From contig JAJDOD010000008.1 in assembly GCA_022340315.1 (NCBI GenBank), positions 1 through 33,119 of the forward strand: DNA of 33,119 nucleotides, in the 5' to 3' direction. The stretch comes from Silicimonas sp. (GTDB lineage: Bacteria > Pseudomonadota > Alphaproteobacteria > Rhodobacterales > Rhodobacteraceae). The position numbers and the translations under genes were made by a program. Below the pieces are notes generated by a model. It made no database searches and was not told the DNA's origin. It worked only from the letters and a program-made list of their open reading frames with translations. Below are positions 1-7,922 of the stretch, in pieces (within the stretch, counting starts at the first letter, position 1; the number at the start of each line of letters is the position of its first letter).

Positions 1-2270
1 CCCGCGCCGACGATGGCGATCTGCATGGCCTGTTCCTGGAAGAGCGGAACGCCGAGGGTTTTTCCCAGCACCTTGCCAAGCTCGTCGGAGGGGAATTCGA
101 CCTTCTCCTCGCCGTTTCTTCGCCTGAGATAGGGGTGCACCATGTCGCCCTGGATGGGACCGGGGCGGATGATCGCGGTCTCGATCACGAGGTCGTAGAA
201 GGTTCGGGGTTTCATGCGGGGCAGGAAGTTCATCTGCGCGCGGCTTTCGACCTGGAAGACGCCCAGGGAGTCTGCCTTGCAGAGCATGTCGTAGACCGCC
301 GGGTCTTCGGGTGGGAGGGTCGCCAGCGTGTAGTCGATCCGGTGATGGGTTTGCAGCAGGTCGAAGGCTTTTCGGATGCAGGAGAGCATGCCCAAGGCCA
401 ACACATCGACCTTGAGGATGCCGAGACTGTCGATGTCGTCCTTGTCCCAGCAGATCACGGTGCGATCTTCCATCGTCGCGTTCTCGATGGGCACGAGTTC
501 GTCGAGCCGGCCCTCGGTGATGATGAAGCCGCCGACGTGCTGGGAGAGGTGGCGGGGGAAGCCCTGGATCTCGAAGATCAGTTGCAGCGTGAGGGCGAGG
601 CGGCGGTCGGTCGGGTCGAGGCCGATCTCGCGCAGTTGTTGCTCGGCCATGCCGGAGGTGTCGAAGAAGCCCCAGAGTTGCGAGGAGATCGCGCCGATGG
701 TGTCCTCGGTCAGGCCCATCGCACGGCCCACCTCGCGGATGGCGCGTTTGCCGCGATAATGCACGACGGTGGCGCAGAGCCCGGCGCGGTGGCGGCCGTA
801 GCGTTCGTAGATGTGCTGGATGACTTCCTCGCGGCGTTCGTGTTCGAAGTCGACGTCGATGTCGGGGGGTTCGTCGCGGGCCTCCGACACGAAGCGTTCG
901 AAGACCATGGTGCCGATTTCGGGGGAGACGCTGGTGACGCCGAGGCAGTAGCAGACCACCGAGTTGGCCGCAGAGCCGCGCCCCTGGCAGAGGATGTCGC
1001 GGGAGCGGGCGAAGGCGACGATATCGCGAACGGTCAGGAAATAGGGTTCGTAGTTCAGTTTGGCGATGAGGGTGAGTTCGTGGTCAAGGAGCTTTCGGAC
1101 GTGTTCGGGCGCGCCGGAGGGGTAGCGCCATTTGAGGCCTTCGTGGGCGAGGCGTTTCAGGCGGTCGGAGGCGGTTTCGCCCGCCGCGATTTCCGAGGGG
1201 TATTCGTAGCGAAGCTCGTCGAGCTGGAAGGTGAGGCTTTCCGCGAGGTCTGCAGCGCGGTCGACGGCGGCCGCGTGCTTGCCCAGAAGGCGGCGCATCT
1301 CGGCCTCGGAGCGGAGGCGCTGTTCGGCATTGGCAAGGGCGGCGCGGCCCAGATCGTCGACCTTGACGCCGGTTCTGACGGCGGTCAGCACATCGGCCAG
1401 CTTGCGGCGGTTGCCGTGGTGCATCAGCGGCATCGCACTGGCGACGGCGGGGATGTTCAGGTCCTCCGCCAGACCGGCGAGCCAGCCGAAGCGGTCCGGA
1501 TCCTGCCCGTCGTATTTGGGGGCGAGGATCAGGTGGGTGTCGCGGGGGAAGCGGCGCGTCAGGCGTTTCGCCTGTGAGGCCCATCCGCCCGCGCCGCCCT
1601 GCGCCGTTTGCGCCTGTGGCGGGTGGATCAGCAGGGCAATGTCTTCGCCGAATTCCAGGAGGTCGTCGAGGGTCAGGCGGCACGCGCCCTTCTCGGCCCG
1701 GAGCCGTCCGCGCGAGATCAGGCGGCAGAGATGGCCCCAGCCCTTGCGGGTCTTCGGCAGCGTGGTGACGGTGAAGCCGGTGTCGGTGACGATCCGCGCG
1801 GCCGGAATGAGTTTGGGGACGTTGAGGATCGCGGCGGAGGCGTCTCGCGGTGGAGGCTCGCCCCGCGTTTCGAAGGCGGCGACGGGGGCGTGCGTATTTT
1901 TGAAGAGATGAAGGGGGCCGTCCTTGGCTTTGGGGCCGTCGAGGAAGTCCTCCACCTCTTCCGGGGCCAGCGTGCCGTGCTTCGCGCGGGCCTTGCCGCC
2001 GGGGTAGCTTTCGACGACCTTTCTTCTTTGCTGCCAGCCCTTCACCGGGGCGGGCGGGCCGATGAGGTCGGCGGTCTGGCGTTCCCTTACCTGGCGCGCG
2101 ATCTCCTTCACCCGCGTATGCGCCCGCACGATTCCCGCGACCGAGTTCTCGTCCGCGATGGCGATGGCGGTCAGGCCCAGAAGGGCGGCGCGATCGACAT
2201 ATTCCTCCGGGTGCGAGGCTCCGGTCAGGAAGGTGAAGTTCGACGTGGCGCCAAGCTCGGCGAAGCTCAT
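1..2270 (-). CDS. dnaE2: Error-prone DNA polymerase DnaE2 (ImuC), 3' end beyond the window
   Basis: Translesion DNA polymerase of the C family, used with ImuA/ImuB in SOS mutagenesis. About 756 codons are present of the roughly 1,050-1,100 usual for the family; the C-terminus lies left of base 1. The start at 2270 gives an N-terminal PHP domain ([21 protein letters not shown], residues 3-23). The polymerase core has GRGSAANS near 430-437 and [15 protein letters not shown] near 469-483, whose Asp470 and Asp472 match the catalytic metal ligands. Between about residues 66 and 150 lies a stretch longer than I expect for this family (see findings). No imuA or imuB lies immediately upstream, although they often precede dnaE2. 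The long plus-strand open frame across this gene is an antisense shadow. Family assignment is very secure. Confidence 0.95.
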   Translation of the reverse strand, partial: MSFAELGATSNFTFLTGASHPEEYVDRAALLGLTAIAIADENSVAGIVRAHTRVKEIARQVRERQTADLIGPPAPVKGWQQRRKVVESYPGGKARAKHGTLAPEEVEDFLDGPKAKDGPLHLFKNTHAPVAAFETRGEPPPRDASAAILNVPKLIPAARIVTDTGFTVTTLPKTRKGWGHLCRLISRGRLRAEKGACRLTLDDLLEFGEDIALLIHPPQAQTAQGGAGGWASQAKRLTRRFPRDTHLILAPKYDGQDPDRFGWLAGLAEDLNIPAVASAMPLMHHGNRRKLADVLTAVRTGVKVDDLGRAALANAEQRLRSEAEMRRLLGKHAAAVDRAADLAESLTFQLDELRYEYPSEIAAGETASDRLKRLAHEGLKWRYPSGAPEHVRKLLDHELTLIAKLNYEPYFLTVRDIVAFARSRDILCQGRGSAANSVVCYCLGVTSVSPEIGTMVFERFVSEARDEPPDIDVDFEHERREEVIQHIYERYGRHRAGLCATVVHYRGKRAIREVGRAMGLTEDTIGAISSQLWGFFDTSGMAEQQLREIGLDPTDRRLALTLQLIFEIQGFPRHLSQHVGGFIITEGRLDELVPIENATMEDRTVICWDKDDIDSLGILKVDVLALGMLSCIRKAFDLLQTHHRIDYTLATLPPEDPAVYDMLCKADSLGVFQVESRAQMNFLPRMKPRTFYDLVIETAIIRPGPIQGDMVHPYLRRRNGEEKVEFPSDELGKVLGKTLGVPLFQEQAMQIAIVGA

Positions 2271-2323
2271 GGGCGATTCTCGGCGGTAAGGCTGAAATAT
2301 GAGCGAATCTGCATCATCGGCGT

Positions 2324-2353
2324 ATGATATTCACGTTTTGTTCTCATCGCCAA
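2324..2353 (-). promoter_or_regulatory. Candidate dnaE2 promoter with LexA-like box
   Basis: Read on the minus strand there is a -35-like TTGGCG (2353-2348), an 18-base spacer and a -10-like TATCAT (2329-2324), about 55 bases before the dnaE2 start. Between and overlapping them, 2329-2343 reads ATTC-N7-GTTC on the plus strand, one mismatch from the alphaproteobacterial LexA direct repeat GTTC-N7-GTTC. A repressor there would block the promoter, as expected for an SOS gene. The box and its position are seen; LexA binding is inferred. Confidence 0.5.
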
Positions 2354-2686
2354 TGATCTTTGGACAGAGTGTTCACGCCCCTCTGCCCAGCATTCACGAT
2401 ACACTCACGCACGGGCGCGCCCGGCGGATTGACCTTACGTCACGCGGCCTGCACCCTATCCTTGGTCGCTTTGCAACGGGCGACCGAAACGTTGAAACCG
2501 CATTTCAGCTCGCCGATCGGTCGGTTCATTCCGATCCGTCTACCCCGATCGGCAAGGGTCACGAGTACGGCGCGTTACGCCGAACCGAGTGAGTGAGACG
2601 AGTGGGGTGGGTAACGGTTGCGTTCGCGGGGTCGGGGCAGATCCATTCCCATGTCCCATAGTGGTTCCGGTCCCGCGGACGTTTCT
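2354..2686. other. Gene-free spacer upstream of dnaE2
   Basis: This stretch lies between the dnaE2 promoter and the end of the next minus-strand gene. Short open frames cross it on the plus strand, but none has a convincing ribosome site or a recognisable product. I see no imuA/imuB remnant and no clear terminator. Confidence 0.4.
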
Positions 2687-3175
2687 CTAGAAATCCGCAG
2701 GCTGGCAGATGCCCGAGCGATAGCAGGCGAGGACGCGGTCTTCGCCATCCGCATCCCAGGCAACGAGCCGCTCACGGCAGGGTCCGATGCTAAGAACCGG
2801 ACCCGTATCGGTTACCTCGACCGCAACGATCATGTCTTCGTTCAGACCCTCGGCGCTGCCGCACCACGGGCCGAGGCAAGCGGCGTCGAGGGCAATCTCG
2901 CGGTCGAAAGGGGCAAGAAAGCCGCCTTGCCCGAGAGCGAGACCCGTAAGCCGCGCCCGTGTTCGGGCGATCCCGCCCCGGTCCGGATCGGGAGCATTAA
3001 CGGGTTCGAGCAGCGTTATCCGGCCCTTGACGACGTAAAAGCCTTCTTTCGCGTCGCGCGCCGCCTGGAAGAGCTGCACGGCGTCGGGGCGCAAGCAGGA
3101 GAGGGCGCCTGCGCCGGTCGCCGAAAGGGCAAGGGACAGGGCAAGTGAGACGGTACGGATCATGGCGTGTGACAT
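2687..3175 (-). CDS. Small secreted cysteine-containing protein of unknown function
   Basis: A 162-residue protein with a typical Sec signal peptide (MIRTVSLALSLALSATGAGA within the first 25 residues), so the product is probably periplasmic. The mature part carries six cysteines (SCLRP, ACLGPWCG, GPCRE, LACYRSGIC), which could form disulfides. I do not recognise the family. It follows doxX by about 21 bases on the same strand and so is probably the last gene of an rppH-doxX operon. The start is uncertain: ATG at 3175 or ATG at 3163, neither with a clear Shine-Dalgarno. A plus-strand open frame here is a shadow. Confidence 0.7.
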   Translation of the reverse strand: MSHAMIRTVSLALSLALSATGAGALSCLRPDAVQLFQAARDAKEGFYVVKGRITLLEPVNAPDPDRGGIARTRARLTGLALGQGGFLAPFDREIALDAACLGPWCGSAEGLNEDMIVAVEVTDTGPVLSIGPCRERLVAWDADGEDRVLACYRSGICQPADF

Positions 3176-3196
3176 AGTGATGGGCAGGGGCTCTTT

Positions 3197-3541
3197 CTAG
3201 CGGCGGTGATGGGCGGCAAGCACGAGCAGCCCCCCGGCGATGGCCCAGTTCTTGACGAATATGGACATCTGCCAGCCGTCGTTCGGGATGAAGTGGAAGA
3301 CACTGGTCACGGCGGAATAGGCGGCGAGGGCAAGGGCGATCGGACGGATGAAGACGCCGGCAAGGAGTGCGGCGGCTGCGGCGGCGTTGAATACGAGCGC
3401 GGGCCAGACGAGAAAACCGGGAAGGCCTACTCCCTGAAGCAAGTTTTCTGACGCGGAAGGCTCGAGCGCTTTCTGAACCGCGCCGGCGGCAAAGAGCGCG
3501 GCCAGCAGCCAGCGTCCGACGCGTTCCTCCCAACCGGTCAA
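3197..3541 (-). CDS. DoxX-family membrane protein
   Basis: About 114 residues with four hydrophobic segments, consistent with the small DoxX/DoxD-like membrane family, whose members are linked to redox and thiol balance; the exact role is unknown. The conserved region begins at [19 protein letters not shown]. No ATG or GTG is available in a sensible position. The best start is TTG at 3541, which overlaps the TGA of rppH as TTGA and implies translational coupling. The upstream part of the longer open frame, back to 3709, lies inside rppH and is an Arg/Pro-rich shadow. The gene sits between rppH and a small secreted protein on the same strand. Confidence 0.72.
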   Translation of the reverse strand: MTGWEERVGRWLLAALFAAGAVQKALEPSASENLLQGVGLPGFLVWPALVFNAAAAAALLAGVFIRPIALALAAYSAVTSVFHFIPNDGWQMSIFVKNWAIAGGLLVLAAHHRR

Positions 3542-4005
3542 AGACGGTCCCGGAAGGCGGTGATCACCTTGTCGTAGACCTGGCGCTTGAAGGGCACGAT
3601 GTCGCGGAGCACCTCGTCGGGTGTCGACCAGCGCCAGCGGGCAAACTCCTCGTCCTTCGCCTTCAGGTCGATCACGGCATCTTCGCCGGTGAAGCGGAGC
3701 AGGAACCACTTCTGGGTTTGCCCGCGGTATTGGCCCTTCCAGAGTTTGCCGAGAAGATGCGGCGGCAGGTCGTAGAGCACCCAGTCGGGGTGTTCGGCCT
3801 CGATCACGACAAGATCGGAGGGAACGCCGGTTTCCTCGTAGAGTTCGCGGAGGGCGGCAGCCCGGGCATCCTCACCATCGTCGATTCCGCCCTGCGGCAT
3901 CTGCCACGCCCCGGGTGTGTCGATGCGTTCACCGGTGAAGACAAGACCCCGGGTGTTGGCGAGAACGACGCCGACGCAGGGGCGGTAGGGCAGTTCCTCG
4001 GTCAT
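3538..4005 (-). CDS. rppH: RNA pyrophosphohydrolase (Nudix), RppH
   Basis: Removes pyrophosphate from 5'-triphosphorylated mRNA and so initiates 5'-end-dependent decay. The protein is 155 residues from ATG 4005, a normal RppH length. [23 protein letters not shown] is a typical RppH beginning, and the Nudix box [23 protein letters not shown] (residues 39-61) keeps the metal-binding REXXEE core. WQMPQGG before the box is characteristic of RppH/dinucleoside polyphosphate hydrolases. An in-frame TTG at 4026 would add seven residues but is less likely. Its stop overlaps the start of doxX. A CtrA-like box lies about 30 bases upstream. Confidence 0.9.
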   Translation of the reverse strand: MTEELPYRPCVGVVLANTRGLVFTGERIDTPGAWQMPQGGIDDGEDARAAALRELYEETGVPSDLVVIEAEHPDWVLYDLPPHLLGKLWKGQYRGQTQKWFLLRFTGEDAVIDLKAKDEEFARWRWSTPDEVLRDIVPFKRQVYDKVITAFRDRL

Positions 4006-4033
4006 GTCGGTAGCCACTTGCAACAAATGTTGG

Positions 4034-4049
4034 CTAACAATCGGTTAAC
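4034..4049. promoter_or_regulatory. Near-consensus CtrA box upstream of rppH
   Basis: CTAA-CAATCGG-TTAAC, one mismatch from the CtrA consensus TTAA-N7-TTAAC, about 29 bases upstream of the rppH start. Regulation is inferred. Confidence 0.35.
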
Positions 4050-4066
4050 CTGAACCTATCGTAAAG

Positions 4067-4085
4067 CCCCCGTCCTCCCGCCCCT
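4067..4085. repeat. 19-bp exact repeat, copy 1
   Basis: CCCCCGTCCTCCCGCCCCT, identical to 14241-14259. Both copies are intergenic, are followed within about 10 bases by GGGCG, and about 30 bases later have a GTTAA...GCGGA segment. Function unknown. Confidence 0.6.
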
Positions 4086-4160
4086 ATTCTGGTGGGCGAT
4101 TCGATGAACGGCGGGTTAACGCGGACACAGGTTGTTTGGCGGAGTATGCAGCGGATGGCC

Positions 4161-5270
4161 TCATTGAACCGGGAAATAGTCCTCGCACGTCCCCTCGCGA
4201 TAGACATCCGCCGTACAGCAATGCAAGCCGCCGCCGAAGGCATATGCGTCGCGCAACTCGACTTCGACCACCTCCAAGCCCAGACGGTCCATCTGCTCGG
4301 CCTGGTAAACCTCGGACTTCTCGACACAGACTGTCTTGGTGTCGAGCACGAGAACGTTCATCGAGAGCCAGACGCTTGAATAGCAGAGCGGAGGTGGCGC
4401 GTTGTGAGCGGGTTGCGCGGAGTCGTGGATTTCCCAGCCGTTCCTTTCAAACAACTTGCGCTGATCTTGTGGCAATTTCCTTTGTGGATTGTTGAGGATC
4501 AGGCCGGGGCGGAGGGGGGTGAAGGTCGCGTCGATGTGGATCGGATAGGGGTCGCCGGGGAAGTTGACGGTGTGAACGCGGTGGTCGGGAAAATGGCGGC
4601 GGAGCCATTCGATGCCCTTGAGGTTGGTCGTGAAGCCATGCTGGACCACCAGATCGCGGCCAAAGCGAAGGACGTCAGCGGCATCGAAAAGCGGCTCTTC
4701 CTCGGTGGTGACGAAGAATTTCTCGGCGGTCCACTTCAGGCGCTTCTCGACGCCGATTTTCTCGGAGAGGTAGTCGCCGTGATAGTCGGCATCGGTGAGG
4801 CGCGGCTTGGGCGCGGCCTCGTGGCGGAAGTTGGGGTCTTCCTCCCAATAGCGCTGGAGAAGCGGGCGGTAGTTCAGATACTCGAACCAGCGGCATCGGT
4901 AGGACATTGTCGCTTCAAGGATTTCCGGGCCGACGGTGAGCAGGACGTCGCGGGGAGGCATGCAGCCGAACTGGCTGGCGGTGTGGAAGTCGGGGGTGGT
5001 GACCGGCTGGGAGTGGTCGATGGGCGTGGGGCGGTCGACGCGGATGCCTCGGGATTCCAGCTGGGCGGCGAAAGTGTCGAGAAGCTCGTTCGCGCGGTCG
5101 ATGGTTTCCTGGGGGCGGCGGCCCCACTGGCCGCGCATGTCACTGTCTTCAGGGACTTTTGCATCCAGCGCCGGTTCTTCGGGCGGGATGTGGCAGTTGT
5201 CGGCGCGGCCGACGATGACATGCCGCAACGGGTCCCATTCGTTCCACGAACTGACGACGGTTTTCTGCAT
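4161..5270 (-). CDS. Glycine/inosamine amidinotransferase-like enzyme (AGAT/StrB1 family)
   Basis: Transfers the amidino group of arginine to an amine acceptor; family products include guanidinoacetate, guanidino-cyclitols and toxin precursors. The 369-residue protein starts MQKTVVSSWNEWDPLRHVIVGRA behind a strong GGGAGGGG ribosome site. The catalytic triad of arginine:glycine amidinotransferase is visible: Asp196 in LFDAADVLRFGRDL, His245 in PIHIDATF and Cys351 in GGGLHCCTADVYR. The acceptor cannot be told from sequence. No creatine, streptomycin or toxin genes lie beside it, and the neighbours (rppH convergent-side, BrnA-like gene divergent) give no pathway. Plus-strand frames across it are shadows. 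Confidence 0.88.
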   Translation of the reverse strand: MQKTVVSSWNEWDPLRHVIVGRADNCHIPPEEPALDAKVPEDSDMRGQWGRRPQETIDRANELLDTFAAQLESRGIRVDRPTPIDHSQPVTTPDFHTASQFGCMPPRDVLLTVGPEILEATMSYRCRWFEYLNYRPLLQRYWEEDPNFRHEAAPKPRLTDADYHGDYLSEKIGVEKRLKWTAEKFFVTTEEEPLFDAADVLRFGRDLVVQHGFTTNLKGIEWLRRHFPDHRVHTVNFPGDPYPIHIDATFTPLRPGLILNNPQRKLPQDQRKLFERNGWEIHDSAQPAHNAPPPLCYSSVWLSMNVLVLDTKTVCVEKSEVYQAEQMDRLGLEVVEVELRDAYAFGGGLHCCTADVYREGTCEDYFPVQ

Positions 5271-5324
5271 CTGCCCCTCCCTTACGACGGGAGAGCATTA
5301 GGGCCGGAGGCGCGCAAAGGCAAC

Positions 5325-5357
5325 GCCGGTATGACGTCGGTATCACGCCGGTGCGCG
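5325..5357. repeat. Three 11-bp imperfect direct repeats
   Basis: GCCGGTATGAC, GTCGGTATCAC and GCCGGTGCGCG stand head to tail, one per helical turn, in the spacer between the divergent amidinotransferase and BrnA-like genes. This could be an operator array; no binding protein is known. Confidence 0.35.
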
Positions 5358-5424
5358 CGCATCGGCGGTGCGGTGTTAACGCCTCCGGGCGATGATCTCT
5401 GCGAGGCAGACGTGGAGTGAGATC

Positions 5425-5913
5425 ATGACCGTCAACTGGGTAGCGACCAAGGGGCCGAAGACGCGCCGGATGGCGGAGGCGCGGTTTCACCAGCTTATCT
5501 TTCTTTCCGCGATGGAAAGCGACGCCGGGTTCCTGGAGAGCGCGCGGAGGGAGATTCCCGAGGCCTGGCAAACCCTTGAGATGGACATCGACGCGAGGCC
5601 GCCGAAGGAGAAGGTGTCGCTCTATCTCGACCGCGCGGTAATCGCGATGTTCCGCAAGATGGGGCAGGGCTACCAGGCACGGATCAACCGGATACTCGAG
5701 ACCTGGCTGCAGATGAAGATTGCCGAGAAGGCGGTGTATCAGCGGGACGTGATGGAGGCTTTGGGGGATGCGATCGCGGAGAAGAACCGCGAGGACCCCG
5801 GCGATTTCATGAAGGAGCAGTACGCCAAGCTGGTGGAGCACTGGGCCTATGAGGAGGGGTTCCGGGATGGGTTGCGGAAATCGAGGAACCACGCCCGCGC
5901 GGCCGAGCGGTGA
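5425..5913 (+). CDS. BrnA-like antitoxin-family protein, no toxin adjacent
   Basis: A 162-residue protein. Residues about 71-110 (KEKVSLYLDRAVIAMFRKMGQGYQARINRILETWLQ) resemble the ribbon-helix-helix DNA-binding part of BrnA antitoxins (KVSLRLD...GKGYQTRIN). The long N-terminal region and charged C-terminal tail are not part of the usual short antitoxin. ATG 5425 has GGAG seven bases upstream and is preferred over ATG 5392. BrnT toxin would normally be encoded just upstream of BrnA, but the upstream gene is an unrelated amidinotransferase on the other strand. It may be a free-standing regulator rather than an antitoxin. Confidence 0.7.
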   Translation: MTVNWVATKGPKTRRMAEARFHQLIFLSAMESDAGFLESARREIPEAWQTLEMDIDARPPKEKVSLYLDRAVIAMFRKMGQGYQARINRILETWLQMKIAEKAVYQRDVMEALGDAIAEKNREDPGDFMKEQYAKLVEHWAYEEGFRDGLRKSRNHARAAER

Positions 5914-6079
5914 GGCAAAGACACAGCGTCCTTGCCGCGCCGGCGTCCGATCTGATAGCCGGGATGGCGCTGGTTCGCCACGTATCGCCCGCACAGGCGG
6001 AGATCGGATTCATCAACTCCACATTGCTGCTCGGGTATCAGGTGGTTGCGAAGTGCCTGATTGCCCGGTGGTGCCCGGA

Positions 6080-6511
6080 TTACTCCGGAATTTTTCCGAG
6101 GAGTTTCGCCAGCGCCAGCCGGTCGCCCGGCTCTAGGTTTCCGGCGATCCGGTCGTTCAGGACCTTTGCATAGACCGGCCACATCCGGGTGCGAGTGTCG
6201 CGGCCGCGGCCTGTCGTGCGAACGAGGTGGCCGCGTTTGTCGGAGGGACAGGACAGGCGCTCGGTCAGGCCGGCTTTCTCCATCCGGTCGAGCAGTCGGG
6301 AAAGGGCGTATTGCGGCAGCAGCAGCTTGTCCCTCAGTTCTAGCGGGCGGATGCCATCGTCGCCTGCACGCTCGAGTTCGAGGAGCGCGTCGTACCAGGC
6401 CAGAGGGGGCAGGTCAGCGTCGCGCAGGGCGGACTCGACCATCTCGACGAGCCGAGAGCTTGTGCGAACAAGCGCCGTCCATGCCACAATAGTTGATTGG
6501 TCTACATTCAT
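6080..6511 (-). CDS. MarR-family transcriptional regulator
   Basis: A 143-residue winged-helix dimeric repressor. The DNA-binding helices run about residues 25-80 (LPPLAWYDALLELERAGDDGIRPLELRDKLLLPQYALSRLLDRMEKAGL) and are followed by the MarR wing RLSCPSDKRGHLVRTT. Divergent from the doxX-GST pair. The intergenic region carries two near-identical palindromes, so it probably represses both itself and doxX-GST in response to an electrophile or phenolic. The start is ATG 6511; a GTG two codons upstream (6517) is also possible, and neither has a Shine-Dalgarno. A possible promoter TTGATG-N17-TAGTCA would put transcription very near the start, so a leaderless message is possible. Confidence 0.85.
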   Translation of the reverse strand: MNVDQSTIVAWTALVRTSSRLVEMVESALRDADLPPLAWYDALLELERAGDDGIRPLELRDKLLLPQYALSRLLDRMEKAGLTERLSCPSDKRGHLVRTTGRGRDTRTRMWPVYAKVLNDRIAGNLEPGDRLALAKLLGKIPE

Positions 6512-6531
6512 GCACACTGACTAGCACATAG

Positions 6532-6592
6532 ATGCAGATGCATCAATATTGACATTCGGGCCCGCGGGAAGGCAACTTGCATGCATATGCAT
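6532..6592. promoter_or_regulatory. Paired palindromic operators between marR and doxX-GST
   Basis: Two 12-mers of the form ATGCANATGCAT: ATGCAGATGCAT at 6532-6543 and the perfect palindrome ATGCATATGCAT at 6581-6592, with centres 49 bp apart. Flanks extend the match (TAGATGCA on one side of each). A TTGACA hexamer lies between them at 6549-6554. The arrangement is typical of MarR autoregulation of a divergent pair; binding is inferred. Confidence 0.6.
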
Positions 6593-6609
6593 CTAAATGG
6601 AGAAATCCG

Positions 6610-7047
6610 ATGACTGAATACAATTCAACCAACCTGGCCGCGTTCGTCCTGCGTGTGGCACTTGGGATCATGCTGCTGGCACATAGCGTTTTTCTGAAGC
6701 TGATCGTCTTCACGCTTCCCGGAACTGCGCAGTTCTTCGTCTCGCTCGGCCTGCCTGGCTGGGCGGCTTATGCTGTTTTCTTCGTGGAAGCGATAGCGGG
6801 CGTCATGCTGATTCTCGGCGTGCAGGCGCGTTTGGCCGCGTTTGCCGTGATTCCCGTTCTTGCCGGAGCCACCTGGGCGCATTTCGGCAACGGCTGGATG
6901 TTCGGCTACGAGAATGGTGGCTGGGAGTATCCCGCCTACCTTACGGTCCTGGCGGCGGTCCAGGTCCTGCTGGGCGACGGCGCCTTCGCCTTGCGCCCCT
7001 CGCGGCCGCTTGAGATCGAGACCTTGACGGGTCGGGTCGCGCAATGA
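6610..7047 (+). CDS. DoxX-family membrane protein
   Basis: A 145-residue protein with four membrane segments and the DoxX-type pattern (LRVALGIMLLAHSVFLKL near the start, LPGWAAYAVFFVEAIAGVMLILG in the middle). ATG 6610 has GGAG eight bases upstream. The longer open frame from 6577 begins inside the operator and lacks a ribosome site. Its stop overlaps the GST start as ATGA, so the two are co-translated. With a GST and a MarR repressor it is likely part of a small electrophile or thiol-stress module. The biochemical role of DoxX proteins is not well defined. Confidence 0.82.
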   Translation: MTEYNSTNLAAFVLRVALGIMLLAHSVFLKLIVFTLPGTAQFFVSLGLPGWAAYAVFFVEAIAGVMLILGVQARLAAFAVIPVLAGATWAHFGNGWMFGYENGGWEYPAYLTVLAAVQVLLGDGAFALRPSRPLEIETLTGRVAQ

Positions 7048-7718
7048 CGCTTCACCTTATCAGCCACGCGCTTTGCCCTTATGTCCAGCGAGCGGCCATC
7101 GCGTTGGCAGAGAAGGGCGTTGCGTTCCGCAGGACCGTCGTGGATCTTTCCGACAAGCCGGCGTGGTTTCTCGAGATCTCGCCGCTTGGGAAGACGCCGG
7201 TGCTGATCGTCGATGACGTGGCGATCTTCGAGTCTGCCGTGATCCTCGAGTATCTCGAGGAGACGCAGGTAAACCCGCTGCATCCGGCCGATCCGCTCGA
7301 CCGGGCGCAGCACAGGTCCTGGATCGAGTTCGGGTCGGCTATCCTGAACGACATCGCCGGGTTCTATTCGGCGGACGAAGCGGTGCTGTTCGACATCAAG
7401 GCAGAGGCGTTGCAGAGCAAGTTCGGGACTATCGAGCGTGTTCTGGGCGACGGGCCGTTCTTTGACGGCGATCGTTTCAGCCTTGTCGACGCGGTCTTTG
7501 GCCCGGTTTTCCGGTACTTCGACAGGTTCGACGCCATCGGGGAATTCGGCATTCTGTCGGAGGTCCCGAAGGTGCGCCGTTGGCGGGCGGCGCTTGCGGC
7601 CCGTCCGTCGGTCAAAGGCGCTGTCGGGGCGGATTATCCAGAGCTTCTTGGCGCGTTCATCGAACGGAAGGGGTCGCATCTTGCGGCGCTTCAGAACCGG
7701 AAACGGCTTGCGGCCTGA
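7044..7718 (+). CDS. Glutathione S-transferase family protein
   Basis: A 224-residue protein with a thioredoxin-like N-terminal domain. MTLHLISHALCPYVQR places Cys11 at the position used for glutathione in omega/beta-like classes, followed by PLGKTPVLIVDDVAIFESAVILEYLEE (the cis-Pro and glutathione-binding ES motif). The C-terminal all-helical domain contains the family pattern DGDRFSLVDAVFGPVFRY. It likely conjugates or reduces electrophiles with glutathione in the cytoplasm. It overlaps the doxX stop by four bases (ATGA) and is followed by a strong terminator, so it ends the transcription unit. Confidence 0.9.
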   Translation: MTLHLISHALCPYVQRAAIALAEKGVAFRRTVVDLSDKPAWFLEISPLGKTPVLIVDDVAIFESAVILEYLEETQVNPLHPADPLDRAQHRSWIEFGSAILNDIAGFYSADEAVLFDIKAEALQSKFGTIERVLGDGPFFDGDRFSLVDAVFGPVFRYFDRFDAIGEFGILSEVPKVRRWRAALAARPSVKGAVGADYPELLGAFIERKGSHLAALQNRKRLAA

Positions 7719-7740
7719 AGGCTGCCGGGCGGATCTGAGA

Positions 7741-7781
7741 AAGGCCGCGGCGCGCGACGGACCGTCGCGCGCCGCGGTTTT
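7741..7781 (+). terminator. Strong intrinsic terminator after GST
   Basis: CCGCGGCGCGCGACGG (7745-7760) is perfectly complementary to 7762-7777 around a single central A, followed by TTTT; flanking AA/TT pairs extend the stem. Confidence 0.8.
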
Positions 7782-7864
7782 CGGGTGTTCAGCCGGGCGG
7801 GCGCCAAGGCTGCGCGGTGATGGCCCCTATCATAACTTGTCATCGGGCATGGCGCGGAAATGGC

Positions 7865-7893
7865 TTTTCACATGAAACGCAGCGCGCTATACG
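7865..7893 (+). promoter_or_regulatory. Candidate asd promoter
   Basis: TTTTCA (7865-7870), 17-base spacer, TATACG (7888-7893), about 30 bases before the asd start and after the GST terminator. Sigma-70-like; inferred from sequence only. Confidence 0.4.
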
Positions 7894-7922
7894 CCCCCGT
7901 CCCCAAGCCATAGGAGGTCAAA

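Noticed and set aside
135-1577. Plus-strand 480-residue open frame
   Set aside because: Antisense to dnaE2, whose own frame is open from 2270 to base 1 and carries polymerase motifs.
4404-5420. Plus-strand 338-residue open frame
   Set aside because: Antisense to the amidinotransferase gene; no recognisable protein features.
5914-6079. Open frames in the gap between the BrnA-like gene and marR
   Set aside because: A plus-strand frame (HVSPAQAEIGFINS...) is open, but it lacks a ribosome site and runs antisense into marR. It may be a repeat remnant; no second copy is in the window.
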